NCBI GenBank assembly: GCA_024304995.1
Contig: JAMWZD010000002.1
Coordinates: forward strand, 248,001 to 312,000
From: Rickettsiales bacterium
GTDB taxonomy: Bacteria; Pseudomonadota; Alphaproteobacteria; Rickettsiales; UBA998
DNA: 64,000 bases
Reading direction: 5' to 3'
The notes under the pieces were generated by a model that worked only from the letters and a program-made list of their open reading frames with translations, was not told where the DNA came from and did not search any database. Positions 8,327 through 17,929 of this stretch are shown one piece after another; positions within the stretch are counted from its first letter, which is position 1; each line of letters opens with the position of its first letter. Position numbers and translations under genes: made by a program.

Positions 8327-10669
8327 TTAGCGCAGTGTTGCCCCTGTTTTTTCTGCTGCTTTGATGATTGCATCACTGGCTGATGACAGATCATCATCGT
8401 TTAATGTACGTCCATCTGCTTGCAACGTAACAGCAAAAGCAAGGGATTTTTTGCCCGCTTCAATATGTTCCCCGTCATACATATCAAACAAGGTTACGTT
8501 TTGAATCAGTTTTTTGTCTGCTTTTCCAATCGCGTCACCCAGTTTTTTGGCTTCCACATCCTTGTCCATAATAAATGCAAAATCCTTGCGGCTGGACTGG
8601 AACAGATTTTTCTGCAAGGCTTTCTTTGCAGCAGATTTATGTTTGTTTGGCAGGGCATCCAGCCAGCATTCACTTGCCACAACAGATGCCGAAATATCAA
8701 ATGTGCGCAGCAGGGCAGGGTGCAATTCCCCGAAATACCCTAATATATTTTTTGGACCAAGTGATACACGTGCAGATTTTCCAGGATGGTAATATGCAGG
8801 CACATCACGCGAAATCATCAGATTGTCAGTGCTGATGCCACACGCTTCCAGTGCTGCAAACAGGTCTGCTTTTGCATCGTAAATATCATAAGCCTGAGGT
8901 TTATCTTTCCAGTGAAGTGGTGAGCCGCCAGAACGCACAGTTGCAGCACGCACAGGTTGGTTTTCTGGCTTCAAACCGTGGAACACTGCCCCAATTTCAA
9001 ATAACGCCAAATCTGTTTTGTTGCGATCATGATTGCGTTTTAGCGCGGGCAGCATATCTGCAAATAAATGCGGGCGCATGGTGCTGAGTTCATTGCTGAT
9101 GGGGTTGGAGACGTGAATGAAATCATCCGAAAATGCTTTGGCATATGGTTCTGAGCTGAACGCAAAATGAATCACCTCATCCAGCCCGCGAGCAGAAAGC
9201 ACATGGCGCACCTGCTTTTCTGGTGTAGCGTTTTCAGCTTTTGCAGCTGTCATGGGCAATGCCACTTCTTCCAGTGCATCATACCCTACAATACGCAAAA
9301 TCTCTTCAGTAATATCTGCGCTGCCTTCAATATCTGGTCGGTATGGTGGAGTTTTTATTTTCCAATCAGGACTTACGCTGCAACCCAGTTTTTCGAGTAT
9401 CTCACGTTGCGCATCCTCTGTCACGTCCATGCCCGTTCGCTGCATCATATATTCTGGTTTGTAGGCAATGTCTCGCGTTAAATCAGGTGCTTGCCCCGCA
9501 ATGCTGCGTGCGGTTATGTTGCCTCCGCACAATTCCGTAATCATCTGCGCTGCCAAAGCAGCGTAAGATTCTGTCATTGCAGCATCTACCGTGCGTTCAA
9601 AACGGTAACGAGCATCGCTATCAATCTGCAAGGCGCGTCCTGCTTCTGCAATAGCGATAGGGTCAAACCATGCGGCTTCCAGAATGACGGATGTAGTGTC
9701 GTTCGTGCAGCCAGACGGTTCACCGCCAATAATGCCGCCAATGCCCAGCGCTGTTTTTTCATCAGCAATCACACAGATGCTCTCTGGCAACGTATAGTCC
9801 TTTCCATCCAACGCTTTCAGCTTCTCGCCTTCCTTGCTTTCGCGCACGATGATGCCACCAGACAGAGCGCTGGCATCATACACATGCAATGGGCGACCGT
9901 AAGCATGAGTGAAATAATTGGTAATATCCACCAACGCTGAGATAGACTTTAGTCCGATGGAACGCAGGCGCTGCTGCAACCATTCAGGACTATGTGCGTT
10001 TTTCACGTTATCAATCTGATAGGCTACGAAATGCGCGCATTTATCTGTGTTGATAGTGATATTTAATGCATCAGGCAAGCTATCAAATGTTACTTGCTCA
10101 GGCGTTTTCAACGTTCCCAAACCCGACGCTGCCAAATCCCGCGCAATGCCATATACGCCTAAGCAATCCCCGCGGTTGGGTGTGATGGCAATGTCTATCA
10201 GCGTATCATTGAGGTGCAATACGTCAATCGCTTTTGCTCCGACTTCTGCATCGTGTGGCAGTTCCATGATGCCGTCATGGTCTTCTCCCAACCCCAGTTC
10301 ACGCGCAGAACATAACATGCCCGCGCTTTCCACTCCGCGTATTTTCGCAGGTTTAATCTTCATGCCGTTAGTGGGGATGGTGTCGCCAATATCCGCCAGA
10401 ATCACTTTAATGTCCGCGCGTGCATTGGGTGCGCCGCAGACAATTTGCCGCACGCCCGTATGCGTGTTCACGGTGCAGACTTGCAATTTATCTGCATCAG
10501 GGTGAGGGGCAGTGCTTTGAATATGCGCTACAGTGAAGGATTCCAACCCATCAGACAGATGCGTCAACTTATCCACCTCCAGCCCGATGGCAGTCAGTGT
10601 GTGTGATAATGTGTCAATATCCGCGTCAAAGTCCAAAAACTCACGCAGCCAGCTTATGGTAAATTTCAT
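8327..10669 (-). CDS. pheT: Phenylalanine-tRNA ligase beta subunit
   Basis: This is the large subunit of the (alpha-beta)2 enzyme that charges tRNA-Phe in the cytoplasm. It has the N-terminal start MKFTISWLREFLD and the EMAP/OB tRNA-binding domain (about residues 40-150, with VCGAPNARA). The B3/B4 editing region follows, including DITNYFTHAYGRPLHVYDA, then a B5 domain, and a C-terminal anticodon-binding FDX-ACB domain ending near residue 780. I start at the ATG at 10669; seven extra in-frame codons exist upstream. The usual partner pheS is not adjacent: the upstream side holds the CPCC-like/toxin locus, so pheST is split or interrupted here. Confidence 0.96.
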   Translation of the reverse strand: MKFTISWLREFLDFDADIDTLSHTLTAIGLEVDKLTHLSDGLESFTVAHIQSTAPHPDADKLQVCTVNTHTGVRQIVCGAPNARADIKVILADIGDTIPTNGMKIKPAKIRGVESAGMLCSARELGLGEDHDGIMELPHDAEVGAKAIDVLHLNDTLIDIAITPNRGDCLGVYGIARDLAASGLGTLKTPEQVTFDSLPDALNITINTDKCAHFVAYQIDNVKNAHSPEWLQQRLRSIGLKSISALVDITNYFTHAYGRPLHVYDASALSGGIIVRESKEGEKLKALDGKDYTLPESICVIADEKTALGIGGIIGGEPSGCTNDTTSVILEAAWFDPIAIAEAGRALQIDSDARYRFERTVDAAMTESYAALAAQMITELCGGNITARSIAGQAPDLTRDIAYKPEYMMQRTGMDVTEDAQREILEKLGCSVSPDWKIKTPPYRPDIEGSADITEEILRIVGYDALEEVALPMTAAKAENATPEKQVRHVLSARGLDEVIHFAFSSEPYAKAFSDDFIHVSNPISNELSTMRPHLFADMLPALKRNHDRNKTDLALFEIGAVFHGLKPENQPVRAATVRSGGSPLHWKDKPQAYDIYDAKADLFAALEACGISTDNLMISRDVPAYYHPGKSARVSLGPKNILGYFGELHPALLRTFDISASVVASECWLDALPNKHKSAAKKALQKNLFQSSRKDFAFIMDKDVEAKKLGDAIGKADKKLIQNVTLFDMYDGEHIEAGKKSLAFAVTLQADGRTLNDDDLSSASDAIIKAAEKTGATLR

Positions 10670-10719
10670 AGATTTTTTATAGCATTGCACGCGGAAAAAG
10701 CAAAAAGAATTGCGGTGTG

Positions 10720-10986
10720 TTATGAGTTTTCTATGACAATGCCAATATTACGAAGCTGTACGACAGGATTCCAGTGTAGGGGTGGAGTTATTTCTTCAAT
10801 TGTCCAAGGCATGCCATTTTTGATCCAACGCTTCCGCCATTCTTCGTGTGAAATTTCCTGATCATCATCATGATATCCAAATTCATAACCACAGGATTCA
10901 CAAATTTCATTAGAGCCACCCATTAGTTCGTTATATGGTGGATATTTAAGTTCATCAAAACCACAAACTGGACAATTATATGCCAT
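10720..10986 (-). CDS. CPCC-like small zinc-ribbon protein, copy A (putative immunity protein)
   Basis: This 88-residue protein has two CPVCGF/CESCGYEF cysteine pairs that would form a zinc ribbon, then an acidic HDDDQE segment, EEWRKRWIKNGM, and a C-terminal LHWNPVVQLRNIG. It resembles the CPCC cysteine-rich family, members of which are often predicted immunity proteins beside polymorphic toxins. It is the last of three tandem paralogues downstream of a toxin-like gene. Its N-terminal half is identical in DNA to copy B, whereas its C-terminal half has diverged (ISHEEWRK, PWTIEEITPP) and carries three extra residues. Immunity function is inferred from context only. Confidence 0.75.
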   Translation of the reverse strand: MAYNCPVCGFDELKYPPYNELMGGSNEICESCGYEFGYHDDDQEISHEEWRKRWIKNGMPWTIEEITPPLHWNPVVQLRNIGIVIENS

Positions 10987-11434
10987 TTTTAAATAACAAC
11001 ACCAATATTGCGAAGCTGTGCAACAGGATTCCAGTGCAGAGGCTTGTGTTTATCGTCAACCCTCCATTTCATGCCATTTTTAATCCAGCGTTCCCGCCAT
11101 TCTTCATGAGTAATCTCCTGATCATCATCATGGTAACCAAACTCGTAACCACATGATTGACACATTTCGTTAGAGCCACCCATTAGTTCGTTATATGGTG
11201 GATATTTAAGTTCATCAAAACCACAAACTGGACAATTATATGCCATTTTTAAATAACAACACCAATATTGCGAAGCTGTGCAACAGGATTCCAGTGCAGA
11301 GGCTTGTGTTTATCGTCAACCCTCCATTTCATGCCATTTTTAATCCAGCGTTCCCGCCATTCTTCATGAGTAATCTCCTGATCATCATCATGGTAACCAA
11401 ACTCGTAACCACATGATTGACACATTTCGTTAGA
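10911..11434. repeat. Perfect 260-bp tandem duplication across the CPCC-like genes
   Basis: Bases 10911-11174 and 11171-11434 are identical with a period of exactly 260, with no difference when compared line by line. Each unit runs from the 5' part of one CPCC-like gene through the 3' part of the gene upstream of it. The identity breaks sharply on both sides, where copies A and C differ. The absence of any substitution indicates a very recent duplication or ongoing gene conversion. Confidence 0.92.
10989..11246 (-). CDS. CPCC-like small zinc-ribbon protein, copy B (chimera of A and C)
   Basis: This 85-residue paralogue has the same four-cysteine arrangement as its neighbours. Its N-terminal part, through the second cysteine pair, is identical in DNA to copy A. 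Its remaining part is identical in DNA to copy C. The crossover falls where A and C differ least, around the codons for GSNE. This is the signature of unequal crossing-over between two older neighbours, which leaves a hybrid gene in the middle. It starts 2 bases after the stop of copy C, so translation is probably coupled. Function is inferred, as for copy A. Confidence 0.78.
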   Translation of the reverse strand: MAYNCPVCGFDELKYPPYNELMGGSNEMCQSCGYEFGYHDDDQEITHEEWRERWIKNGMKWRVDDKHKPLHWNPVAQLRNIGVVI

Positions 11435-11503
11435 ACCGAGTTCTCCAAAATAAGCAGGGTCTTTCAAACCATTGAAACCGCAAACTGGGCAAGTATAAGC
11501 CAT
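11249..11503 (-). CDS. CPCC-like small zinc-ribbon protein, copy C (putative immunity protein)
   Basis: This 84-residue protein is the first of the three paralogues in transcription order and has the only well-formed ribosome binding site (AAGGAG, 7 bases before the ATG). It has CPVCGF near residue 5 and CQSCGYEF near residue 29. The N-terminal loop (NGLKDPAYFGELGSNE) differs from copies A and B, while the C-terminal two thirds is identical in DNA to copy B. It lies 23 bases downstream of the interrupted toxin-like gene, the standard position for an immunity gene. A housekeeping metal-binding role cannot be excluded. Confidence 0.75.
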   Translation of the reverse strand: MAYTCPVCGFNGLKDPAYFGELGSNEMCQSCGYEFGYHDDDQEITHEEWRERWIKNGMKWRVDDKHKPLHWNPVAQLRNIGVVI

Positions 11504-11526
11504 TGTAATTCTCCTTATAAATTATA

Positions 11527-12144
11527 TTAGTTGTTTCTAGGTCCTAAGCCAAACGGAAATCTGCTGTTGGGTATTCCGCCCCCGCCTCTGCCTCCACCGC
11601 CAGTGCCACGAGTGCGTGGTTTTGGAGGAGGGTTTTTAGGTTTGCTACGCATATTTTCAGGAATGTCATGAAGAATTTTTCCGCCTTTATCGATGGTTTT
11701 CTTCATCTGATTCTCAAAATAACGTACTCCACCCCTTGGTTTATAAAAAGTGCGGGTAGTGCCATCGCGATTATACGAGCCAAAAGTATTAGTTTTGGGG
11801 TCGTAATACCGTATGTTTCCGTACCTATCTTACACCGCAGGAAATTTCATGCGTATAGCACGTTCCCTGAATGACTGTGCTTTGCGAGCATACTCTCGTG
11901 AGGATTTAGTGCCGAAGTTTTTGCCGTGATCCTGTGTATGCCCTTCTAAAGTGTTAGAATTTCTCCACCCATGCTGCCGTGAAATATACCCTGCGTCACT
12001 TGTCCATTGCCCGCCGCTTGGTTGCCCTGAAGGGATGCGCGGTTGATTGGGGTTGTAGCCTGCTTTGATGGAGGCATAGAGAGTATATAACGTGTCATCC
12101 AATTGCTTTAAGCAACGTGCATCATGCAGATGCTCCCGCTTCAT
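11527..12144 (-). pseudogene. Polymorphic-toxin C-terminal gene interrupted by one in-frame TAA
   Basis: From the ATG at 12144 the frame encodes 104 residues: a basic start, the linker IPSGQPSGGQWT typical of sequences preceding toxin domains, and then HTQDHGKNFGTKSSREYARK. It stops at TAA 11830-11832. The same frame then continues without break for another 100 codons with DRYGNIRYYDPKTNTFGSYN, DGTTRTFYKP and a Gly/Pro/Arg-rich tail to a TAA at 11527-11529. The HxxxHG...EY block and the YDPKTNTFG...TFYKP block belong together in known toxin C-terminal domains, so the TAA most simply reflects a single change from a lysine codon. In-frame coding-like sequence also extends upstream of the ATG to a TAA at 12208-12210, without a start codon. 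Toxin activity is inferred from motifs; readthrough is possible but not evidenced. Confidence 0.72.
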
Positions 12145-12263
12145 GGCATGGCTGCGATACTGGTTTATTTCAATGCCGATATGGCATAATTGCTGAGATA
12201 TGTTCCATTACACGCACTATCCATCACGGATAGCACGGCTGGAAGAGAAGGAATTATGCTAGA

Positions 12264-13301
<1,038 letters not shown>

Positions 13302-13397
13302 TTACTTGCTGTGAAATGAATTTAAACATGACTGTTAGCATGTGCCATTGCAAAATGCCAGAATTTGTTAAAGAAATTCTTATATACAAGTCATAAA

Positions 13398-13832
13398 TTA
13401 TTCGTTCAGTTCAAATTGTAGTCCTGTCAGATACAATGTTTTGTTTATTTCCTGTAAGGCATAGGTGATAATCGCCTGTTTGCGGGCGAACAATGTGTGA
13501 CAGCTGATGCGGCGCTGTGGCGTACTGGTTTTGTCTATAAATGCCATATTTACTGTCTGCTGATATGCGCCAGCATCTTCAAAGGCGATATGTAGGTCAA
13601 TCATGGGTGCAGGATTGTTTTTAATTGCCTGTCTATAATCATCCGTTGCCATATGTTCCAGCATGGATTGATTGAACCCATCTTTGAAGATGAGTTCTGA
13701 AAAGCGATGGCAGAAGGGAGCAAGTGCCGCCGTTTCTTTATTTACCGTGCTAACGCTCTGATACCCCATATAGCCCACCACCATGATGAGACACCAGATG
13801 ATGAAGAGGAGGGCGATGACGAGTTTGGACAT
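13398..13832 (-). CDS. Small membrane-anchored protein of unknown function
   Basis: This 144-residue protein has one N-terminal membrane helix (about residues 3-25), followed by a predicted periplasmic domain with two cysteines (in APFCHRF and ISCHTLF) that could form a disulfide. It begins 3 bases after the stop of the next gene upstream, another membrane-anchored protein of similar layout with two cysteines at comparable places (EACEKIV, MTCNIKF). The two may be diverged paralogues. I recognise no family. The position between leuA and mreB gives no functional hint beyond likely cotranscription. Confidence 0.6.
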   Translation of the reverse strand: MSKLVIALLFIIWCLIMVVGYMGYQSVSTVNKETAALAPFCHRFSELIFKDGFNQSMLEHMATDDYRQAIKNNPAPMIDLHIAFEDAGAYQQTVNMAFIDKTSTPQRRISCHTLFARKQAIITYALQEINKTLYLTGLQFELNE

Positions 13833-13835
13833 GGT

Positions 13836-14342
13836 TTATTTTTTAGTACCTGTCATGAAATCAGCAGCATTACCCCATATTTGTTTTTTTAGTGCATCTT
13901 TATGCATTAAAAATCCATGTACTCTGATATTTGATTCATCCATAATGTAACTTACATGAAATGGGAGTGGCTCTTCATTTTTTGTGAACTTAATATTGCA
14001 GGTCATTAGAAAAACTCTTTCTCGCGTTTTTTTAAGATGTGCATCCTTGGTATCTTCAACGCCAGTAACTTTCTCGAATTTCCCTAGATGTTTATAAACA
14101 ATGGCGATTAAATCTCTAGCGTCCTTACTCTGTTGATAATATTTATCTTTGAAGATATCTAGTGCCATGTTCATTAATACGGCTTCATCGTAGCTACTTT
14201 CAAAGATACGAGACACAATTTTTTCGCAAGCCTCATTATATCTTTTGCGGTCTTGTATTGGCTTTCCAATTATATACAAAAACGCTACAAAACCTATCAA
14301 TAACCAAACGACAACTATGAAGAAAATAGTTCTTTTTTTCAT
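13836..14342 (-). CDS. Small membrane-anchored protein of unknown function
   Basis: This 168-residue protein has a basic start (MKKR), one strong membrane helix (about residues 5-27) and a Lys/Asp-rich outer domain with two cysteines. It begins 4 bases after the leuA stop, so it is probably cotranscribed. The gene is noticeably AT-rich compared with leuA and mreB, which may indicate later acquisition. It shares layout, but little sequence, with the gene directly downstream. No family is recognised. Confidence 0.6.
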   Translation of the reverse strand: MKKRTIFFIVVVWLLIGFVAFLYIIGKPIQDRKRYNEACEKIVSRIFESSYDEAVLMNMALDIFKDKYYQQSKDARDLIAIVYKHLGKFEKVTGVEDTKDAHLKKTRERVFLMTCNIKFTKNEEPLPFHVSYIMDESNIRVHGFLMHKDALKKQIWGNAADFMTGTKK

Positions 14343-14346
14343 ATCT

Positions 14347-15891
14347 CTAACTCACAGGCTGCAGCAGATTATCCTCACGACTCTTATGAATTTCCAATTT
14401 TGATAGCGCATCCAGATAGGCCTTTGCAGAGGCAACTAACGTGTCCACATCTGCGCCGTGTCCGTTGATAATATGCCCATCAATTTCCAGCCGCACCGTC
14501 ACTTCCGCCTGCGCATCTGTGCCTTGGGTGACGGCGTGGACTTGGTAAAGCTGCAAATGCGCTTTGTCAGCGCCCCAGATGATGGATTTGATGCCTTGAA
14601 AAATCGCATCGACTGGACCATTCCCCTGATGCTGGACTTTTTGTGGCACATCATTAATGATAATCGTCATCTCAGCCGTATGTTTTTTTCCTGTACCGCA
14701 GGAAATGGCGAGGGATTCGAGTTTGTATAGCGCTTCGCGGTCTGTGCCTTCAATGAGGGAAAAAATATCCTCGTCATAAATATCTTTTTTCTTATCTGCT
14801 AGTGCTTTGAAGCGCACGAAGGCATCCTGCAAGGCATTGTCACCAATGGAAATGCCCAGCTCATCCAGCTTGTTTTTGAAGGCGTGGCGACCTGAATGTT
14901 TGCCCATGACCAGATTGGAACGCGTCAGTCCGACGGATTCTGGTGTCATAATTTCATATGTGCCTGCGTTTTTCAGCATTCCGTCCTGATGGATGCCAGA
15001 TTCATGTGCAAACGCATTCGCGCCGACAATCGCTTTATTCACCTGCACAGACTGCCCCGTAACGGACTGAATCAGCTTGGATGCACGCATGATATGGCGC
15101 GAATCGACATTACATTCAAAATTATATTGATCCTTGCGGGTTTTCAGAATCATGATGACTTCTTCAAGCGACGTATTTCCCGCGCGCTCTCCAATGCCGT
15201 TAATCGTCAGTTCGGCTTGACGTGCGCCTGCCTGCAAAGCTGCCAGCGTATTCGCCGTTGCCAGCCCCAAATCATTTTGCCCGTGGAAGGAGAAAATGGC
15301 TTTGTCTGCATTTGGCACGTTGCTCATCACATGCGTGAACATGGCGGCAATGTCCGTTGGTGTGCCGTAACCTACCGTATCGGGTAGGTTAATCGTCGTT
15401 GCCCCCGCTGCAATTGCCGCTTCCACTGCTTCACATAAAAACGCCATATCCGAACGTGTGGCATCCATCGCAGACCATTCCACATCATCCGTGAAATTGC
15501 GTGCAAAACCGACGGTGTCTTTAATGATCTCAATCACCTCAGGCTTTTCCAGCTTGAACTGATATTTCAGGTGAATATCTGACGTGGAAATAAAGGTATG
15601 AATCCGCCCGCGTTTGGCTGGTTTAATCGCCTCAGCCGCGCGTTCAATGTCACCATGTTTTGCACGGGAGAGAGAGCAGATAACCGCGTTTTTAGACGCT
15701 TCCGCAATCGCCTTCACAGACTCAAAATCCCCTTGCGATGCAATGGCAAAGCCTGCCTCAATCACATCCACACCCATATTATCCAGAACCTCCGCCACCA
15801 AGAGCTTCTCCGCCTTGGTCATAGACATGCCAGGCGACTGCTCGCCATCGCGTAAAGTTGTGTCGAATATGGTGATGTGCTTGTTGGTCAT
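14347..15891 (-). CDS. leuA: 2-isopropylmalate synthase
   Basis: LeuA condenses acetyl-CoA with 2-oxoisovalerate, the first step of leucine biosynthesis. The catalytic TIM barrel begins IFDTTLRDGEQSPGMSM, has the HMGL-family metal-binding FSFHGQNDLGLATANTLAAL and the second signature NGIGERAGNTSLEE. The C-terminal third is the LeuA regulatory dimer domain that gives leucine feedback control. At 514 residues it is the standard bacterial size. Note FHGQND where many homologues have HCHNDLG; the metal-ligand His is kept. It is followed closely by two small membrane proteins and lies near ilvC on the same strand. Confidence 0.95.
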   Translation of the reverse strand: MTNKHITIFDTTLRDGEQSPGMSMTKAEKLLVAEVLDNMGVDVIEAGFAIASQGDFESVKAIAEASKNAVICSLSRAKHGDIERAAEAIKPAKRGRIHTFISTSDIHLKYQFKLEKPEVIEIIKDTVGFARNFTDDVEWSAMDATRSDMAFLCEAVEAAIAAGATTINLPDTVGYGTPTDIAAMFTHVMSNVPNADKAIFSFHGQNDLGLATANTLAALQAGARQAELTINGIGERAGNTSLEEVIMILKTRKDQYNFECNVDSRHIMRASKLIQSVTGQSVQVNKAIVGANAFAHESGIHQDGMLKNAGTYEIMTPESVGLTRSNLVMGKHSGRHAFKNKLDELGISIGDNALQDAFVRFKALADKKKDIYDEDIFSLIEGTDREALYKLESLAISCGTGKKHTAEMTIIINDVPQKVQHQGNGPVDAIFQGIKSIIWGADKAHLQLYQVHAVTQGTDAQAEVTVRLEIDGHIINGHGADVDTLVASAKAYLDALSKLEIHKSREDNLLQPVS

Positions 15892-15915
15892 AGTCGTTAG
15901 GTTTTAGAGATTAGG

Positions 15916-16812
15916 TTATTGGATTACGATTTTAGCATAGCGCTCAGTATCAAAAACTCCCTGTGAAGCATTTGAAATAGTAACTTTTTTTACTTTTATT
16001 GAATCGCTACTTTGCAGAAGTCTTTTTTCTAACTTATTTGCTAACTCTTGCGGCAAATTTGTTTTAATGCTTTCAAAATTATCATTTACCTTTACTTCAA
16101 GTTCTCTAATATCATTTGTGTTTGTATCTTTCCATGAAAACACAATGTCACCAATGTAAATTACTTCGCCATTTTCTACACTAAACTCTAAGATATTATT
16201 GTTTTTAAAATCAACAGCTTCATGAACAAACATAGTTGTATTTCTTCCGCCATAGGTTGTTGAGCTTATAGCTGCAGGAGAGAATACTGCAAAACTATAA
16301 TTACCAGAATTAACCTTTTTCATTGATGGCGCAATATATTTTAGATCTCTCTTCTTCCATAGATTTGAAATTGCGCTGTTGAACATTATGCTATCAAAGT
16401 AATAATTATCTTTTAAACTCGCTGCAACAGCATCATCAAACGAACACGAAACAGTTTCAAATTTTTCTAAAGATAATCCAAGCAAAAACCTACCTGCATA
16501 ATCTGATAATCCTTTGTTACCTAGATCATTTTTCAAAGATCGAACTTCATCATTTATTTCTGTAATTGCATAAAATGGTAATTCGTCTTTTTCTGGAAAC
16601 GGTTTTTTACTAATAAAAGTGGCTGCCACCGCTTCTTTATCATTAGCATTTAACAACAATTTTGCTGCTAAAGACCAATCTTCTTCTATGCTCATTGTAG
16701 CAATAACTATGGCTTCCTTATCTTCGTTAAAAGTTAAAGGTTTCTTGTCATTACTTTTGTTTGAGCATGAAGTTAGGAAAACAAGAACAGCTATAATTTT
16801 TAAAAAGCGCAT
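15916..16812 (-). CDS. AT-rich lipoprotein of unknown function
   Basis: This 298-residue protein opens with a short basic-hydrophobic signal ending in LTSC at residues 13-16, a textbook lipobox, so it should be a lipidated membrane-anchored protein. The body is Asp/Lys/Asn/Ser-rich with no further membrane segment. It lies between ilvC (15 bases upstream) and leuA (24 bases downstream), splitting two branched-chain amino-acid genes. Its composition is clearly more AT-rich than either neighbour, suggesting acquisition. I recognise no domain. Confidence 0.65.
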   Translation of the reverse strand: MRFLKIIAVLVFLTSCSNKSNDKKPLTFNEDKEAIVIATMSIEEDWSLAAKLLLNANDKEAVAATFISKKPFPEKDELPFYAITEINDEVRSLKNDLGNKGLSDYAGRFLLGLSLEKFETVSCSFDDAVAASLKDNYYFDSIMFNSAISNLWKKRDLKYIAPSMKKVNSGNYSFAVFSPAAISSTTYGGRNTTMFVHEAVDFKNNNILEFSVENGEVIYIGDIVFSWKDTNTNDIRELEVKVNDNFESIKTNLPQELANKLEKRLLQSSDSIKVKKVTISNASQGVFDTERYAKIVIQ

Positions 16813-16827
16813 TGAATGACTCCGCTC

Positions 16828-17880
<1,053 letters not shown>

Positions 17881-17929
17881 TTAATGTAACTAAAATAGCA
17901 ATTTTTGCAAGCAATCAGTCAGGTTATTT

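Noticed and set aside
12217-12233. Hairpin CTATCC-ATCAC-GGATAG downstream of mreB as a terminator
   Set aside because: The stem is only 6 bp and no T-run follows on either strand.
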